Below, in pieces: positions 20,399-29,732 of a stretch of 64,000 nt of DNA (position 1 is its first letter; each line of letters starts with the position of its first letter). The stretch is from Aldehydirespirator sp965205155 (GTDB lineage: Bacteria > Actinomycetota > Acidimicrobiia > Acidimicrobiales > Aldehydirespiratoraceae). The stretch covers positions 3,100,001-3,164,000 of the forward strand of contig OZ242033.1 in NCBI GenBank assembly GCA_965205155.1, given 5' to 3'. The notes beneath the pieces were generated by a model. It was given only the letters and a program-made list of their open reading frames with translations. It ran no database searches and was not told the origin of the DNA. The position numbers and the translations under genes were made by a program.

Positions 20399-22120
20399 GT
20401 GGCCGACAGAATGCCGCCGCGACCCCGGCGGCTCTGGTCTGCCGCGACAGCGCCCGCGCTGATCGTCACAGCCCCGCTGCTGGGCTTCTCCCTTCAGGGG
20501 GACGCACGCCAGCGAGCCTATGAGGCGGCCCGACTGTACGGGTCCAACCCCCTCGAGGCGGCGCGCGGCGTCTACGGGGACATCGGTGTGTTCCTCGACC
20601 ACGGCAACTTCCGGCCGATCGGCCGGTTCTTCGAAGCGATCGAGCGGTCCTTCAGGATCGAGGCGGCCGAGGCGACCGGCCTGACGCTCAGTGCCGTGCA
20701 GGGCGTGCTGCGGGCGCTGGCCGTGACGGTGCTGGCCGTGGTGGCGACGCGGGTCGTGGCCGCGCTGGCCCCCCCGGCGGCAACCGCCCGCCTCCATCCG
20801 GCCACGGCCCTGTACCCGCTGATACTCGCCGCGGCCCTCGTCGCCGCGGGACCGGCCGGGCCGCTGACCAAGTACTCGTTCCAGATCATCGGCTGGGTGG
20901 TCCTCATCCTGCTGCTGGCGCTGGCCGTGGCCCGCGACCGCGACATGCAGCCCCGACCGGTGTCCTGGCGCGAGCTGGCGTTGATGGCGTCACTGGGCCT
21001 CGCGGCGTCGATGACCTACGACCTCGTCTATGTGGCGCCACCCCTGGCGGCCGTGTTCATGCTGGCCCGCAACGCAGCCGGCGGCCACCCGCTCAGGAAT
21101 GTGCTGCGCACTGCGGCGCTGCGCCGCTGGGCTGCGTTCAGCGCCGGATTCCTCGCCGCGTTCGTTCCGGTTCGGCTGATCATCGCCGGCAGGTGCAGCC
21201 GGAACGACTGCTATTCCGCCTCGGAGATCGACGTGTCCGGCGAGATGGTCCAGATGGCGGCTGGAAGGGTGCTGAGCGGTGCACCTCCAGCCGGATGGCA
21301 CCACGTGTCGGAACTGCTGCGCTACGCCGACCTTCGCACCCCGCCGTGGCCGCCCATACCGCCCGGCGTGGATCCGGGCGCGGTCCGCGCCGAGGAGGTG
21401 ACCTACGGCGTGTCGGACTTCGCGACCAATTCGATGATCGCGGTGCTGCTGGCCGCAACAATCCTCGTGACGGTCCGGAGCGCGAGGACGGCCGCACGGC
21501 TGGCCGATGCGGAGCCGGGGTCCACCGGCTCTCTGAGGCCTGCTGCAAGCCTCGGCGCGTTCGGGGCCGCGACGACCCTGCTGGGAGCGCTGCTCGTGAG
21601 CCCGTCCGTCTGGCTGCACTGGTGGGGGCCGAACATCGGGCAGGCATGGCGCGAGTCGGTGCTGGTCCAAACCGGCTGGTCGTTCATGATCGCGGCGGTC
21701 GTCGCCGCCGCCGGCGCGTCGGCCTCCCGAGTCCGCCGGTCGGGCGGCGCGGCCGCGGGTCATTCCACGCCGCGGTCCAGCAGCCGAGTTCGACGCGTGA
21801 CGTGGAGAACAGCCTCGGCGATCGTGGGGATCGGCGTGGTCCTCACCCTGCTGGCCAACGCCCGGATGGCCCACATCGACCGCGCAACACCGGTGTCGAA
21901 CCTCGTCAACGAGATCTCCGCGGCCGCCTTGAGCGTCGACCCGACCGAGCGGGCCAACGCTCGCCGCTGCAGCCTGATCGACGCATACACACAGATATTC
22001 CCGGACCCGGGGTGGTGGCAGGGAGGCCCGAACCACCGAGCGGCCCTCGACGAGTTCATGCTCGACCGTCACGGCTGGCCGTTCTGCGACCCGACACTCC
22101 TGGCTCACCCCGGCCAATAG
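20399..22120 (+). CDS. Unrecognised polytopic membrane protein, paralog B
   Basis: 573 residues, about ten membrane helices; closest to the 16321-17901 product. Shared landmarks: D35 after helix 1, GNFRPIGRF at 69-77, MTYDLVYVAPPLAAVF, CSRNDCYSAS, SDFATNSM, QAWRESVLVQTGWSFM, and a C-terminal RCSLIDAY...WPFC. Relative to paralog A it has an insertion after PPAGWHHVSELL (a proline-rich loop PPWPPIPPGVDPG) and a longer N-terminus. GTG 20399 is supported by the TAGCCT box six bases upstream. Function unknown; a role in surface glycan transfer or transport is a guess from the neighbourhood. Confidence 0.75.
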   Translation: MADRMPPRPRRLWSAATAPALIVTAPLLGFSLQGDARQRAYEAARLYGSNPLEAARGVYGDIGVFLDHGNFRPIGRFFEAIERSFRIEAAEATGLTLSAVQGVLRALAVTVLAVVATRVVAALAPPAATARLHPATALYPLILAAALVAAGPAGPLTKYSFQIIGWVVLILLLALAVARDRDMQPRPVSWRELALMASLGLAASMTYDLVYVAPPLAAVFMLARNAAGGHPLRNVLRTAALRRWAAFSAGFLAAFVPVRLIIAGRCSRNDCYSASEIDVSGEMVQMAAGRVLSGAPPAGWHHVSELLRYADLRTPPWPPIPPGVDPGAVRAEEVTYGVSDFATNSMIAVLLAATILVTVRSARTAARLADAEPGSTGSLRPAASLGAFGAATTLLGALLVSPSVWLHWWGPNIGQAWRESVLVQTGWSFMIAAVVAAAGASASRVRRSGGAAAGHSTPRSSSRVRRVTWRTASAIVGIGVVLTLLANARMAHIDRATPVSNLVNEISAAALSVDPTERANARRCSLIDAYTQIFPDPGWWQGGPNHRAALDEFMLDRHGWPFCDPTLLAHPGQ

Positions 22121-22167
22121 CAGGAACGATGGGACCGCCGCTCAGCCGGATCGGACGACCCGGCGAC

Positions 22168-22173
22168 TAGCCT
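22168..22173 (+). promoter_or_regulatory. -10 box TAGCCT for ftsH (leaderless)
   Basis: TAGCCT is followed by GAGCACC and then GTG 22181, a seven-base spacing that would start transcription at the start codon. Confidence 0.55.
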
Positions 22174-22180
22174 GAGCACC

Positions 22181-24184
22181 GTGGCAGACAGCACGCCGCC
22201 GCCTCCGCCGCCTCCTACGCCCGACGGCAAGCGGCCCCGGACGCCGTTGCGGCCCTCGCCGGAGTCGCAGCGCCGCTCGCGGCTGGTCGTATGGCTGATG
22301 ATCGGCGCGATCATCGCCATCTTCCTGGCCACCACCATGCTCCCCAACGAGTCGGGCAACGAGATCTCCTATCCGGACTTCCTCGATCGAGTGACCGACG
22401 GCGCGATCGTCCAGGGCACCTACAACAACAACAGCGGGAGCATCAAGGCGACGGCCGTCGACGGCACCGAGTACGCCTCCAACGGCCCGCTGCCACTGCC
22501 CGACGCCGACACCGCGCTGATCAACGAGCACGTCCCGGAGTTCCGTTACGAGACTCCCGAGACGAACTTCTTCCTGTCGATCCTGCCGCTGCTGCTGCCC
22601 ATCGGCCTGCTCATCCTGTTCTTCTGGTGGATGCAGCGCCGGGCCCAGGGTCAGATGGGCAGCATCATGTCGATCGGACGGAGCCGGGCCAAGACCTACA
22701 CCACCGAGCGGCCCGGCACGACCTTCGACGACGTGGCCGGCTACGAGGGCGTCAAGCAGGAGATCACCGAGATCGTCGACTTCCTCAAGACGCCGGAGCG
22801 CTTCGCGGAGATCGGGGCCCGGGTGCCGAAGGGCGTGCTGCTGGTGGGCCCCCCGGGCACGGGCAAGACGCTGATCGCCAAGGCGGTGGCAGGCGAGGCC
22901 GGCGTGCCGTTCCTGTCGGTGACGGGCTCTGACTTCATGGAGATGTTCGTGGGAGTGGGCGCCAGCCGGGTCCGCGACCTGTTCCAGTCGGCCCGCAAGA
23001 TGGGCAAGGCCATCATCTTCATCGACGAGGTCGACTCGATCGGCCGCAAGCGCGGCGCCGGCTTGGGCGGGGGCCACGACGAGCGCGAGCAGACGCTCAA
23101 CCAGATGCTCTCGGAGATGGACGGTTTCGAGGGGTCCGAGGGAATCGTGATGATGGCCGCGACCAACCGGCCCGACATCCTCGACCCTGCGCTGCTGCGT
23201 CCCGGCCGGTTCGACCGTCAGGTCGTGGTGCCGCTGCCGGAGCTGTCGGACCGTCACGCCATCCTCGAGGTGCACGTCAAGGGCAAGCGCACCGCCGAGG
23301 ACCTGGACCTGAACGTGGTGGCCCGGGGCACGCCGGGGATGAGCGGCGCCGACCTGTCCAACCTGATCAACGAGGCCGCCCTGTACGCGGTGCGCGACGG
23401 CGAGGAGGAGATCGCGGCCCGGCACGTCGAGATGGCCCGCGACCGGGTGATCATGGGCCAGAAGCGCGAGTCGCTGGCCCTGACCGATGACGAGAAGGAG
23501 GCCATCGCCTATCACGAGGCAGGCCACGCCGTGTGCGCGGCGGTGCTCCCTACGGCCGACCCGCTTCACAAGGTGACGATCATCCCCAGCGGGATGGCGC
23601 TGGGCGTCACCATGCAGCTGCCCGAGGAGGATCGCCACATCTACCGCTCCGACTACATCCTCGACCGCCTGGTGGTGATGTTCGGCGGTCGCATCGCCGA
23701 GGAGATCGTGTTCGGGATAAGCAGCACCGGCGCCGCCGACGACCTGATGCGGGCCACCGCACTGGCGCGGTCGATGGTCCGGGAGTGGGGCATGTCCACC
23801 GAGCTCGGCCCGATGGCGTGGGGATCACAGAACCAGGTGTTCCTGGGCGAGGATCTGGTGCAGACCCGCGACTACAGCGACGAGACGGCCCGGGTCATCG
23901 ACCAGGAGACCGAGCGAATACTGCGAGAGCAGCAGGAACGGTGCCTCCAGACTCTCACCGAGTACCGCCATGGGCTCGACCTGGTGGCCAGGGCCCTGCT
24001 CGAGCACGAGACCATCAGCGGCGAGGAAGTCGATCGTCTGATTGCGGTGTCCCGCGACGGATCCCTGGCCGGCGAGGCCACAGGCAGCGAGCCGAGCCCC
24101 GACACGAAGTCCGACACCGATCCCCCACCGACTGCGGGCAACGGCTCGGGCGCTCCCGCCGACGTGCCCACACCCGCAGCCTGA
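22181..24184 (+). CDS. ftsH: ATP-dependent zinc metalloprotease FtsH
   Basis: A membrane-anchored AAA+ protease that degrades damaged membrane proteins and selected regulators. 667 residues: a proline-rich N-terminus, two membrane helices (about 35-52 and 130-150) flanking the outside domain, Walker A GPPGTGKT at 223-230, Walker B IDEVD at 281-285, the SRH arginines in MMAATNRPDILDPALLRPGRFDR, and the zinc site HEAGH at 445-449. The C-terminal ~40 residues are low-complexity (acidic, proline and glycine), as in actinobacterial FtsH. It stands alone with its own promoter; the stop codon is the first triplet of repeat R4. Confidence 0.98.
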   Translation: MADSTPPPPPPPTPDGKRPRTPLRPSPESQRRSRLVVWLMIGAIIAIFLATTMLPNESGNEISYPDFLDRVTDGAIVQGTYNNNSGSIKATAVDGTEYASNGPLPLPDADTALINEHVPEFRYETPETNFFLSILPLLLPIGLLILFFWWMQRRAQGQMGSIMSIGRSRAKTYTTERPGTTFDDVAGYEGVKQEITEIVDFLKTPERFAEIGARVPKGVLLVGPPGTGKTLIAKAVAGEAGVPFLSVTGSDFMEMFVGVGASRVRDLFQSARKMGKAIIFIDEVDSIGRKRGAGLGGGHDEREQTLNQMLSEMDGFEGSEGIVMMAATNRPDILDPALLRPGRFDRQVVVPLPELSDRHAILEVHVKGKRTAEDLDLNVVARGTPGMSGADLSNLINEAALYAVRDGEEEIAARHVEMARDRVIMGQKRESLALTDDEKEAIAYHEAGHAVCAAVLPTADPLHKVTIIPSGMALGVTMQLPEEDRHIYRSDYILDRLVVMFGGRIAEEIVFGISSTGAADDLMRATALARSMVREWGMSTELGPMAWGSQNQVFLGEDLVQTRDYSDETARVIDQETERILREQQERCLQTLTEYRHGLDLVARALLEHETISGEEVDRLIAVSRDGSLAGEATGSEPSPDTKSDTDPPPTAGNGSGAPADVPTPAA

Positions 24185-24286
24185 GCCAGAGGCCGAGCGG
24201 GCAGGCGCGCGACCCGATCCATACGGGCGAGGCCGTGGCCCGAGCGGCCCGTGAGCGAAGCGGACAAGAGCGGGAATGGCACCGCC
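24182..24286 (+). repeat. Dispersed intergenic repeat, copy R4
   Basis: It starts at the ftsH stop codon with TGAGCCAGAGGCCGAGCGG, exactly as copy R1 starts at the hpf stop, and runs through a variable middle to the core and AATGGCACCGCC. It lies between convergent genes, so it could act in transcription termination, but no simple stem plus U-tract is visible. Confidence 0.85.
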
Positions 24287-24335
24287 ACGACGCGGCGGGC
24301 CTCGCACGCATCCGCGCTCGCTCTGAGTCAGGGAG

Positions 24336-25811
24336 TCAGCCCACCCCGGAGATCGGCACCGGTTCCTCGGTGGCCACGCCCAGCGAAGCCGAGCGAGAGG
24401 TGAGCCCGACCAGCTCACGGCCGACAACGACCGGCGCCGACGAATCCACCTCGACCAGGAAGCGGTCAGAGCCCAGCGACGCCAGCGACAGCCTGCGGCT
24501 TCGGCCTGGCCCGATCTCGGTCGAGTGGACCAGTTCGTTGTCGACGCTCACGTTGACCTCAGCGATCCCCACCGCCGAGGGATTGACGATCACCACGGCC
24601 CCCGCATCGCCTCCCAGCTCGATGTCGCGGTCCGAGGCGGGCACTTCCGCCGGCACCAGCCAGCGGCGGGAGGCGCCGTCGGCCCCACTCGTCGCCGTTG
24701 AGCCGGCCACATCCGCATCACCGGGGCCGGCGGGATCGGCAGCCAGGGTGACGCTGGTGATCGACGCGACCACCGGCACTGCGGCCAGGGAGCGGACGGC
24801 CACGCTGAAATGGCCGATGCCGTCCAGCCGTCCCTGCTCGGACAGATCGACCAGAGCGGTCCGGCCCGGGCGGACCGTGATCTCGATCGGGCTCACCTGA
24901 GTCTCCGGATCCTCAGGAATGATCTCCAGGTCCACCTCCGCGACGTCGGTGGTCGACGGGTTGGACACGGCCACGACGTCTCTCCTGGAAGCTGAGACCG
25001 CGGCTACCGGAAGATGCCACAGATCGGCGGCACCGGCGACCGCCGGCGCGGTCCGGGTGCCGCGCCCGGCGATGAGGCCGTCGGCAATCTGGATCCACGA
25101 CGCGGCCACGCGACCGGAGACGACGTTGATGAAGGCTGCAACGGTGGCCGCCACCGTGACCTCGGCCGTCACGTCCACGGCCACCACCCCCTGGGCCGGT
25201 ATGACGAGCCCGTCGATCGAGTCCCGGCCCACATCGGCCACCAGCTCGATGTCGGCCACCGCCACATCCGGGAACGGGTTGAGGAGCATCACTACGAAGC
25301 GCTCCCGCTCCACCGCCGAGCGGGTTGCGCCGTTGGAGACGACCCAGCGGTCGGCCACCCGCGTCAGGCAGGGCGAGCGGCCCACCCCTCCTTGTGAGGC
25401 AGTGAGGATCTGCTCCACGACCACGTCGGAGCCCTTGGCCTCGACCATCACCCCGACCCAGTCGGCGCCGGGCACCGCCTCGGACGGCTGCAGCAGGGCG
25501 CGGCTGCGGGGCTCTATGTCCATCTGGAACATCGCCGGTTCCTGCGGAGCAGATCCGCCGGGCAGCACGGACACGGTGACGGTTTGCGGCTGATCGGACC
25601 CGTTGGCTATCTGGACCGTCAGCTCGGCGATTCCCGAGGGCCCGCTGCCGCCCGGACAGAACCAGGTGTTCACCACCGCGGTCGGTGCCACCAGAGCCGA
25701 CATGTACTGATCTTCGACGTCCGATTGCGGGCGATCCGGCAGGTCTACGAGGACGCCGGCCAGCAACAGGCCGGCGATCGCGACGATGGCGATGACTCGC
25801 ATGGAGCGCAT
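24336..25811 (-). CDS. DUF5719-like exported protein
   Basis: 491 residues: a single N-terminal hydrophobic helix (VIAIVAIAGLLLAGVLV, about 6-22) then a beta-rich outside region with repeated sandwich-like segments (TVQIANGSDQPQTVTVSVL; VEVDLEIIPEDPETQ; AEVNVSVDNELVHSTEIG), each ending in variants of vNPs. This matches the actinobacterial DUF5719 family, whose role is unknown. ATG 25811 overlaps the stop of the upstream glycosyltransferase by one base (TGATG), tying the two together; it may be an accessory outside subunit of that membrane transferase (inference). A second ATG at 25802 is possible. Confidence 0.78.
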   Translation of the reverse strand: MRSMRVIAIVAIAGLLLAGVLVDLPDRPQSDVEDQYMSALVAPTAVVNTWFCPGGSGPSGIAELTVQIANGSDQPQTVTVSVLPGGSAPQEPAMFQMDIEPRSRALLQPSEAVPGADWVGVMVEAKGSDVVVEQILTASQGGVGRSPCLTRVADRWVVSNGATRSAVERERFVVMLLNPFPDVAVADIELVADVGRDSIDGLVIPAQGVVAVDVTAEVTVAATVAAFINVVSGRVAASWIQIADGLIAGRGTRTAPAVAGAADLWHLPVAAVSASRRDVVAVSNPSTTDVAEVDLEIIPEDPETQVSPIEITVRPGRTALVDLSEQGRLDGIGHFSVAVRSLAAVPVVASITSVTLAADPAGPGDADVAGSTATSGADGASRRWLVPAEVPASDRDIELGGDAGAVVIVNPSAVGIAEVNVSVDNELVHSTEIGPGRSRRLSLASLGSDRFLVEVDSSAPVVVGRELVGLTSRSASLGVATEEPVPISGVG

Positions 25812-28800
25812 CACGACCGGTCCATCCGGCGGCGCAGCCACGCCAGCGCCAGCACGAAGGGCGCGGCCGCGCCGACCAGTTGACCGCCATGACGCCACCA
25901 GGGCACCGCGTAGGACAACTGCACCTCGCCGGATGAGGGCGGCCGGTAGACCCTCGTCCACGACAGGGCCTCACGCCTGGGAACGGGCTCGCCGTCCATG
26001 CTCAGCTCCCAGCCCGGCCGCGGTGTGTGGCTGACCAGGATCTCCGCTCCGTCGGGAATCCTCGCGGTCCACGGCGGTCCGTCCCCGGAGAACAGCGACG
26101 CGCCGGTGGCCAGCGGTCGGGCCTCGAGGTCTGTGAAGTCCTCGATTCCCTCGTCGAAGCCCGGCGGGTAGAGGGCCCGCATCGGCACCCAGGCCGTGTT
26201 CACGAACATGTCGACCGCGCTGTTGGTCCCTTCCACCAACTCGAGATCGAGCTGGTCGTGCATGGCTGCGGCGAGGCCGGCAGGCACCGGCCGGGCGTCC
26301 TCGTCGGCTATGAATGGCGCCGGCGCGAGCCGGTGCAGCAGCACCACGTAACGCACGCCCAGGCCGGACAGCAGCCGGCCGCCCCGCGCCGTGCGGCCCT
26401 CCTCGATCTCGGAGATCACCGTCTCGAAGAGGTCGGCCCGGCCCTGATCGAAGGGAACGGCACGATCGGGAAGCGTCACCGAGTCGCCGGCGGTGGTCGC
26501 CCAGGCGACGCCGGGGGCAAGGCTGTGCCCTTCTACGGCCAGGAACTCGGGCGAGCCGATCCACAGCACGCGGTAGGCGCCCTCCAGAACCGGGGCCTCG
26601 AAACGCAGCGATGAGTGGTGATCGCTGGCTACCAGACCCCAACGCCCGTCCTCCAGCGAGCCGATGCTGCCCACCGCCAGCAGCAGCGAAGCCAGCACCG
26701 TCACCGGCACCAGCGCCTGCCTCCAGCCGAAGTGGCTGAAGCGCAGGTCGTGCTCGATCGACAGCACCGCCATGCCGCACAGCCCGGCCACCGCTACCGC
26801 GGCCGGAGCGAGCAGCAGATGCAGGTCGGGAAGACCGAACGGCAGCATTCCCCGCTCGGCGGCCAGCGCGAAGGCCCATGCGACCACGGCCACCATCCAC
26901 AGGCGCACGGACTGCTCCAGGCGCCATCCCCTCCCCAGCAGCAGGGGCACCGCCATCGGCACGGCGAACAACCAGACCAGCGATCCGGGATCGATCCCGG
27001 TCACCGCGAAGCGCAACATCTCGCCGAAGGAGACCACCCCGGCGGATCCGTCGCGCCCGTCGGCGACGAACCTCCAGTCAGGGCCCGACGCGGCCAGGTC
27101 CACGACGGTCGGGAAGGCCAGGAAGGCGGCCACCGGCACCGACAGCACGGTGGCGGCCAGCAGGCGGGGCACCCCTTCGGGCCGGCCCGCGAGCAGGCTT
27201 CCCGCCACCAGGCCCGCGGCCAGCAGGGCCACCAGGCCAGCGGCGGCCGGAACTACCAGCGCCGCGATCCCCGCGGCCGCCCCCAGCGACGCGTACACCG
27301 AGAGGTGGCCCCGCAGTCCCTGGGGGCCCTGCCGGAACGGCGCGGCCCGCGACGCCCTCAGCAACTCCTTGAGCATCCACGGCGCGGCCGCATAGCCGAC
27401 GAGACCGGCCAACGACCCGCTGGCCACCGACGCCGGCCCGAGCGGGACCAGCAGGTAGGCGACCAGCGCGCTCGCCTGGGCCCGCCGCGAGCCGGTCGCG
27501 GCCAGCAGCCGGTAGGAACCGGCCAGACCGGCAACGATCAGCCCGATGACAGCCAGGGTGCGGACCAGGGCCATGCTGTCGAGGACCCAGCCCAGCAGGC
27601 CGAGGTACACCAGGATCCCCAGATTCGAGGACGGCGCTCCGGCATTGCGGTCGCTCCACCCACCCCACCACGCCTTCAGGAGGTCGGAGGCCGTCTCGGG
27701 CAGCGCGACGAAGTCCCCGACCGCCGGGACGCCGGAGGACAGGAGGCGGCGCGATCCGAACAGGACGATCCCGAGCACCACGATCCAGGTGATCCACGCC
27801 AGCCGGGTGGTTCCCGTGCGCAGGCCCCCGAACACGCCCCGGCCGGCGGCGCCGAGCAGACCGGAGGGCTCGCCGCCGGACTGCCCGCTGGACTGCCTCC
27901 TCAGCAGGGACAGGACGCGGAGGCTGCCGAAGTACTGCAGCGCGGTCACGTCGGCTTGACGCACCTGTCGCACCAGTGCGTTGGCCTGGCGTCGCTGGGC
28001 CACGACGTCGAGCCGGGAGATGTTCCAGATCCAGGCGGAGACCACGTCGCGGGCCCGGCCGAACCGGGCGGTGAACACGTCCAGCACAACCTCGGAGAGC
28101 GCCATCAGCAGAGCCACCGGCAACAGCAGGGTGAGCGAGATGCGGCCGTGGTTGACCAGCATAGCCCGCAGGGCGTGGCGGGTCTCGGTGAGCCTCGCGT
28201 CGTCGACCCCCGTGCGGGAGACGAGGGCTTCCCGGTGCCGGGCCACGGCGCTCCCGACGAACATGACCCGAGCTCCGGCCATCTGGGCCCGCCAGCACAG
28301 ATCGACGTCCTCGCCCCTGAAAGTCATGCCTCCGTCGAAACCGCCGAGACGCGTGAACAGGTCTCGGCGGATGAGCAGCACCGCCGATGGCAGGGCGAAC
28401 ACGTCGCTGACGCCGTCGTGCTGCTCCTGGTCGAGATCCTCCGTGCCGACCCGCTCCCCGGGCACGCCGAAGCGGTCGACGTCGTAGCCGACGTGCTGGA
28501 TGATCTCGGGCCGGTCCCATTCGACGATCTTGGGACCGACTACGCCGGCGTTGCTCCTCAGCGCTTCGGCCACGAGGGTGGTGACCGCGTCGGGCGCCAG
28601 GGCCACGTCGTCGTGGCACACCAGCAGGAAGTCGGCTTCGATGCCTGCGTCGAGCACCGCGTTGGCCGCCTGGGAGAACCCTGTGGTCCCGGTGCCGTCG
28701 ATCACCACGGCATCCGCGATGACCTCCGACACCCGGGGGCCGATACCCGATCCGGCCGCATCGACGACGGCGATGCTCAAGTACTCGTAGTCCTGCAAGG

Positions 28801-28864
28801 AGAGCGATTCGAGCGTCTCGGTGAACCAGTCGCCGGGCTCATGGGCCACCACGACGGCCAGCAC
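25811..28864 (-). CDS. GT2 glycosyltransferase fused to a polytopic membrane region
   Basis: 1017 residues. The N-terminal GT-A domain (about 1-230) has the CHDDVAL metal motif near residue 84 and FRGEDVDLCWRAQ (about 185-197), as in rhamnosyl/galactofuranosyl-type GT2 enzymes. It is followed by about twelve membrane helices and a C-terminal outside domain. Such fusions in actinobacteria sit with DUF5719 genes and are taken to build surface glycans. GTG 28864 gives MLAVVVAHEPGDW; upstream the frame stays open for about 40 proline-rich codons without ATG, GTG or TTG, so the true N-terminus is unsure. Probably cotranscribed with the DUF5719-like gene. Confidence 0.85.
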   Translation of the reverse strand: MLAVVVAHEPGDWFTETLESLSLQDYEYLSIAVVDAAGSGIGPRVSEVIADAVVIDGTGTTGFSQAANAVLDAGIEADFLLVCHDDVALAPDAVTTLVAEALRSNAGVVGPKIVEWDRPEIIQHVGYDVDRFGVPGERVGTEDLDQEQHDGVSDVFALPSAVLLIRRDLFTRLGGFDGGMTFRGEDVDLCWRAQMAGARVMFVGSAVARHREALVSRTGVDDARLTETRHALRAMLVNHGRISLTLLLPVALLMALSEVVLDVFTARFGRARDVVSAWIWNISRLDVVAQRRQANALVRQVRQADVTALQYFGSLRVLSLLRRQSSGQSGGEPSGLLGAAGRGVFGGLRTGTTRLAWITWIVVLGIVLFGSRRLLSSGVPAVGDFVALPETASDLLKAWWGGWSDRNAGAPSSNLGILVYLGLLGWVLDSMALVRTLAVIGLIVAGLAGSYRLLAATGSRRAQASALVAYLLVPLGPASVASGSLAGLVGYAAAPWMLKELLRASRAAPFRQGPQGLRGHLSVYASLGAAAGIAALVVPAAAGLVALLAAGLVAGSLLAGRPEGVPRLLAATVLSVPVAAFLAFPTVVDLAASGPDWRFVADGRDGSAGVVSFGEMLRFAVTGIDPGSLVWLFAVPMAVPLLLGRGWRLEQSVRLWMVAVVAWAFALAAERGMLPFGLPDLHLLLAPAAVAVAGLCGMAVLSIEHDLRFSHFGWRQALVPVTVLASLLLAVGSIGSLEDGRWGLVASDHHSSLRFEAPVLEGAYRVLWIGSPEFLAVEGHSLAPGVAWATTAGDSVTLPDRAVPFDQGRADLFETVISEIEEGRTARGGRLLSGLGVRYVVLLHRLAPAPFIADEDARPVPAGLAAAMHDQLDLELVEGTNSAVDMFVNTAWVPMRALYPPGFDEGIEDFTDLEARPLATGASLFSGDGPPWTARIPDGAEILVSHTPRPGWELSMDGEPVPRREALSWTRVYRPPSSGEVQLSYAVPWWRHGGQLVGAAAPFVLALAWLRRRMDRS

Positions 28865-29041
28865 CGTCGGGGTGTGCGGGCGGACTGGGGCGTCCGGGCC
28901 GGGCGGGGTGTGCGGGCCGGGCGGGCCGGAGGCTTCGGGAGCAGGTGCGGCGGGACTGGCGGAGGGGTCGATTAACCGAGGCTAATGGCCGTCCCTTCTA
29001 CGACGGTGCAACCGACACACTTGCGGGCTGCGGCCACCGGC

Positions 29042-29704
29042 TCAGCCTCTGGCCCAGGCCGCCAGCAGCTCCGAGGACGTCACCACCGTGGCCACCATCG
29101 CCAGGGAGTGTTCGATCACGGATTCCGCGTAGCCCGCGGGGACGCCCGCCACCGCGTCCCGCACCAGCACGACCTGGTAGCCGAGATCGACGGCGCTGAG
29201 GCACAGGCCCATGACGCCCACATTCACCGACACGCCGGTGGCCACCACGGTGGTCACACCGAGGTTCCGCAGGGTCTGATCGAGCGACGTGGAGGTGAAC
29301 GGCGTGAGTCCGTGCCCGCGCACCGCCATCAGGTCCCGCGGATCCTCGGTGAGCTCGGGCACGAGCCGTGCCCCGTCGCTGCCGGCGAGAGTCGGAGCGA
29401 TGCCCTGCTCACGGCGCAGCTTGTCGGCCAGCCCGAGGATCCGGCAGTTGACTGCGCCGCCCGCCCCGTCGGGACGGGTGTGCACGACGCAATGGACCAC
29501 GCGCGCCCCCGCCTGGCGGGCCGCGTCGCACACATCGGCTGCCGCGCGGAGCGTCCCAGCCGCCGCCACCTGCTCGGCCAGGGCCCGCATCATGGCTTCC
29601 GGACCGACGACTCCCCTCTGCAGCTCCATGGTCAGCACCGCAGTCGAGGCCGGATCAACCAGCGCGGCCAGCGCCTCCACCCCCCGGCCGGATGCCGTCG
29701 TCAT
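29042..29704 (-). CDS. Isochorismatase-fold hydrolase-like protein lacking the usual catalytic cysteine
   Basis: 220 residues of the isochorismatase/nicotinamidase fold: STAVLTMELQRGVVG (about 19-33), VVHCVVHTRPDG, and the cis-peptide strand TTVVATGVSVNVGVMGLCLS (about 165-184) followed by DLGYQVVLVRDAVAGVP. In active cysteine hydrolases the motif reads GVxTxxCV; here the cysteine position is glycine (SVNVGV), and the first aspartate (normally D in xxDMQ) is glutamate. It is therefore either non-catalytic or uses another mechanism. ATG 29704 is chosen; a longer frame upstream runs into repeat R5 and is not credible. Confidence 0.8.
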   Translation of the reverse strand: MTTASGRGVEALAALVDPASTAVLTMELQRGVVGPEAMMRALAEQVAAAGTLRAAADVCDAARQAGARVVHCVVHTRPDGAGGAVNCRILGLADKLRREQGIAPTLAGSDGARLVPELTEDPRDLMAVRGHGLTPFTSTSLDQTLRNLGVTTVVATGVSVNVGVMGLCLSAVDLGYQVVLVRDAVAGVPAGYAESVIEHSLAMVATVVTSSELLAAWARG

Positions 29705-29732
29705 GGAACCCAGTGTGGCATGCGCGAAACAC

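Noticed and set aside
24185..24335. Rho-independent terminator between ftsH and the DUF5719-like gene
   Set aside because: The repeat core has short GGCC palindromes but no stable stem followed by a T-run.
26615..28975. 786-codon open frame opposite the GT2-membrane gene
   Set aside because: Same antisense artefact; the minus-strand gene has clear GT2 motifs.
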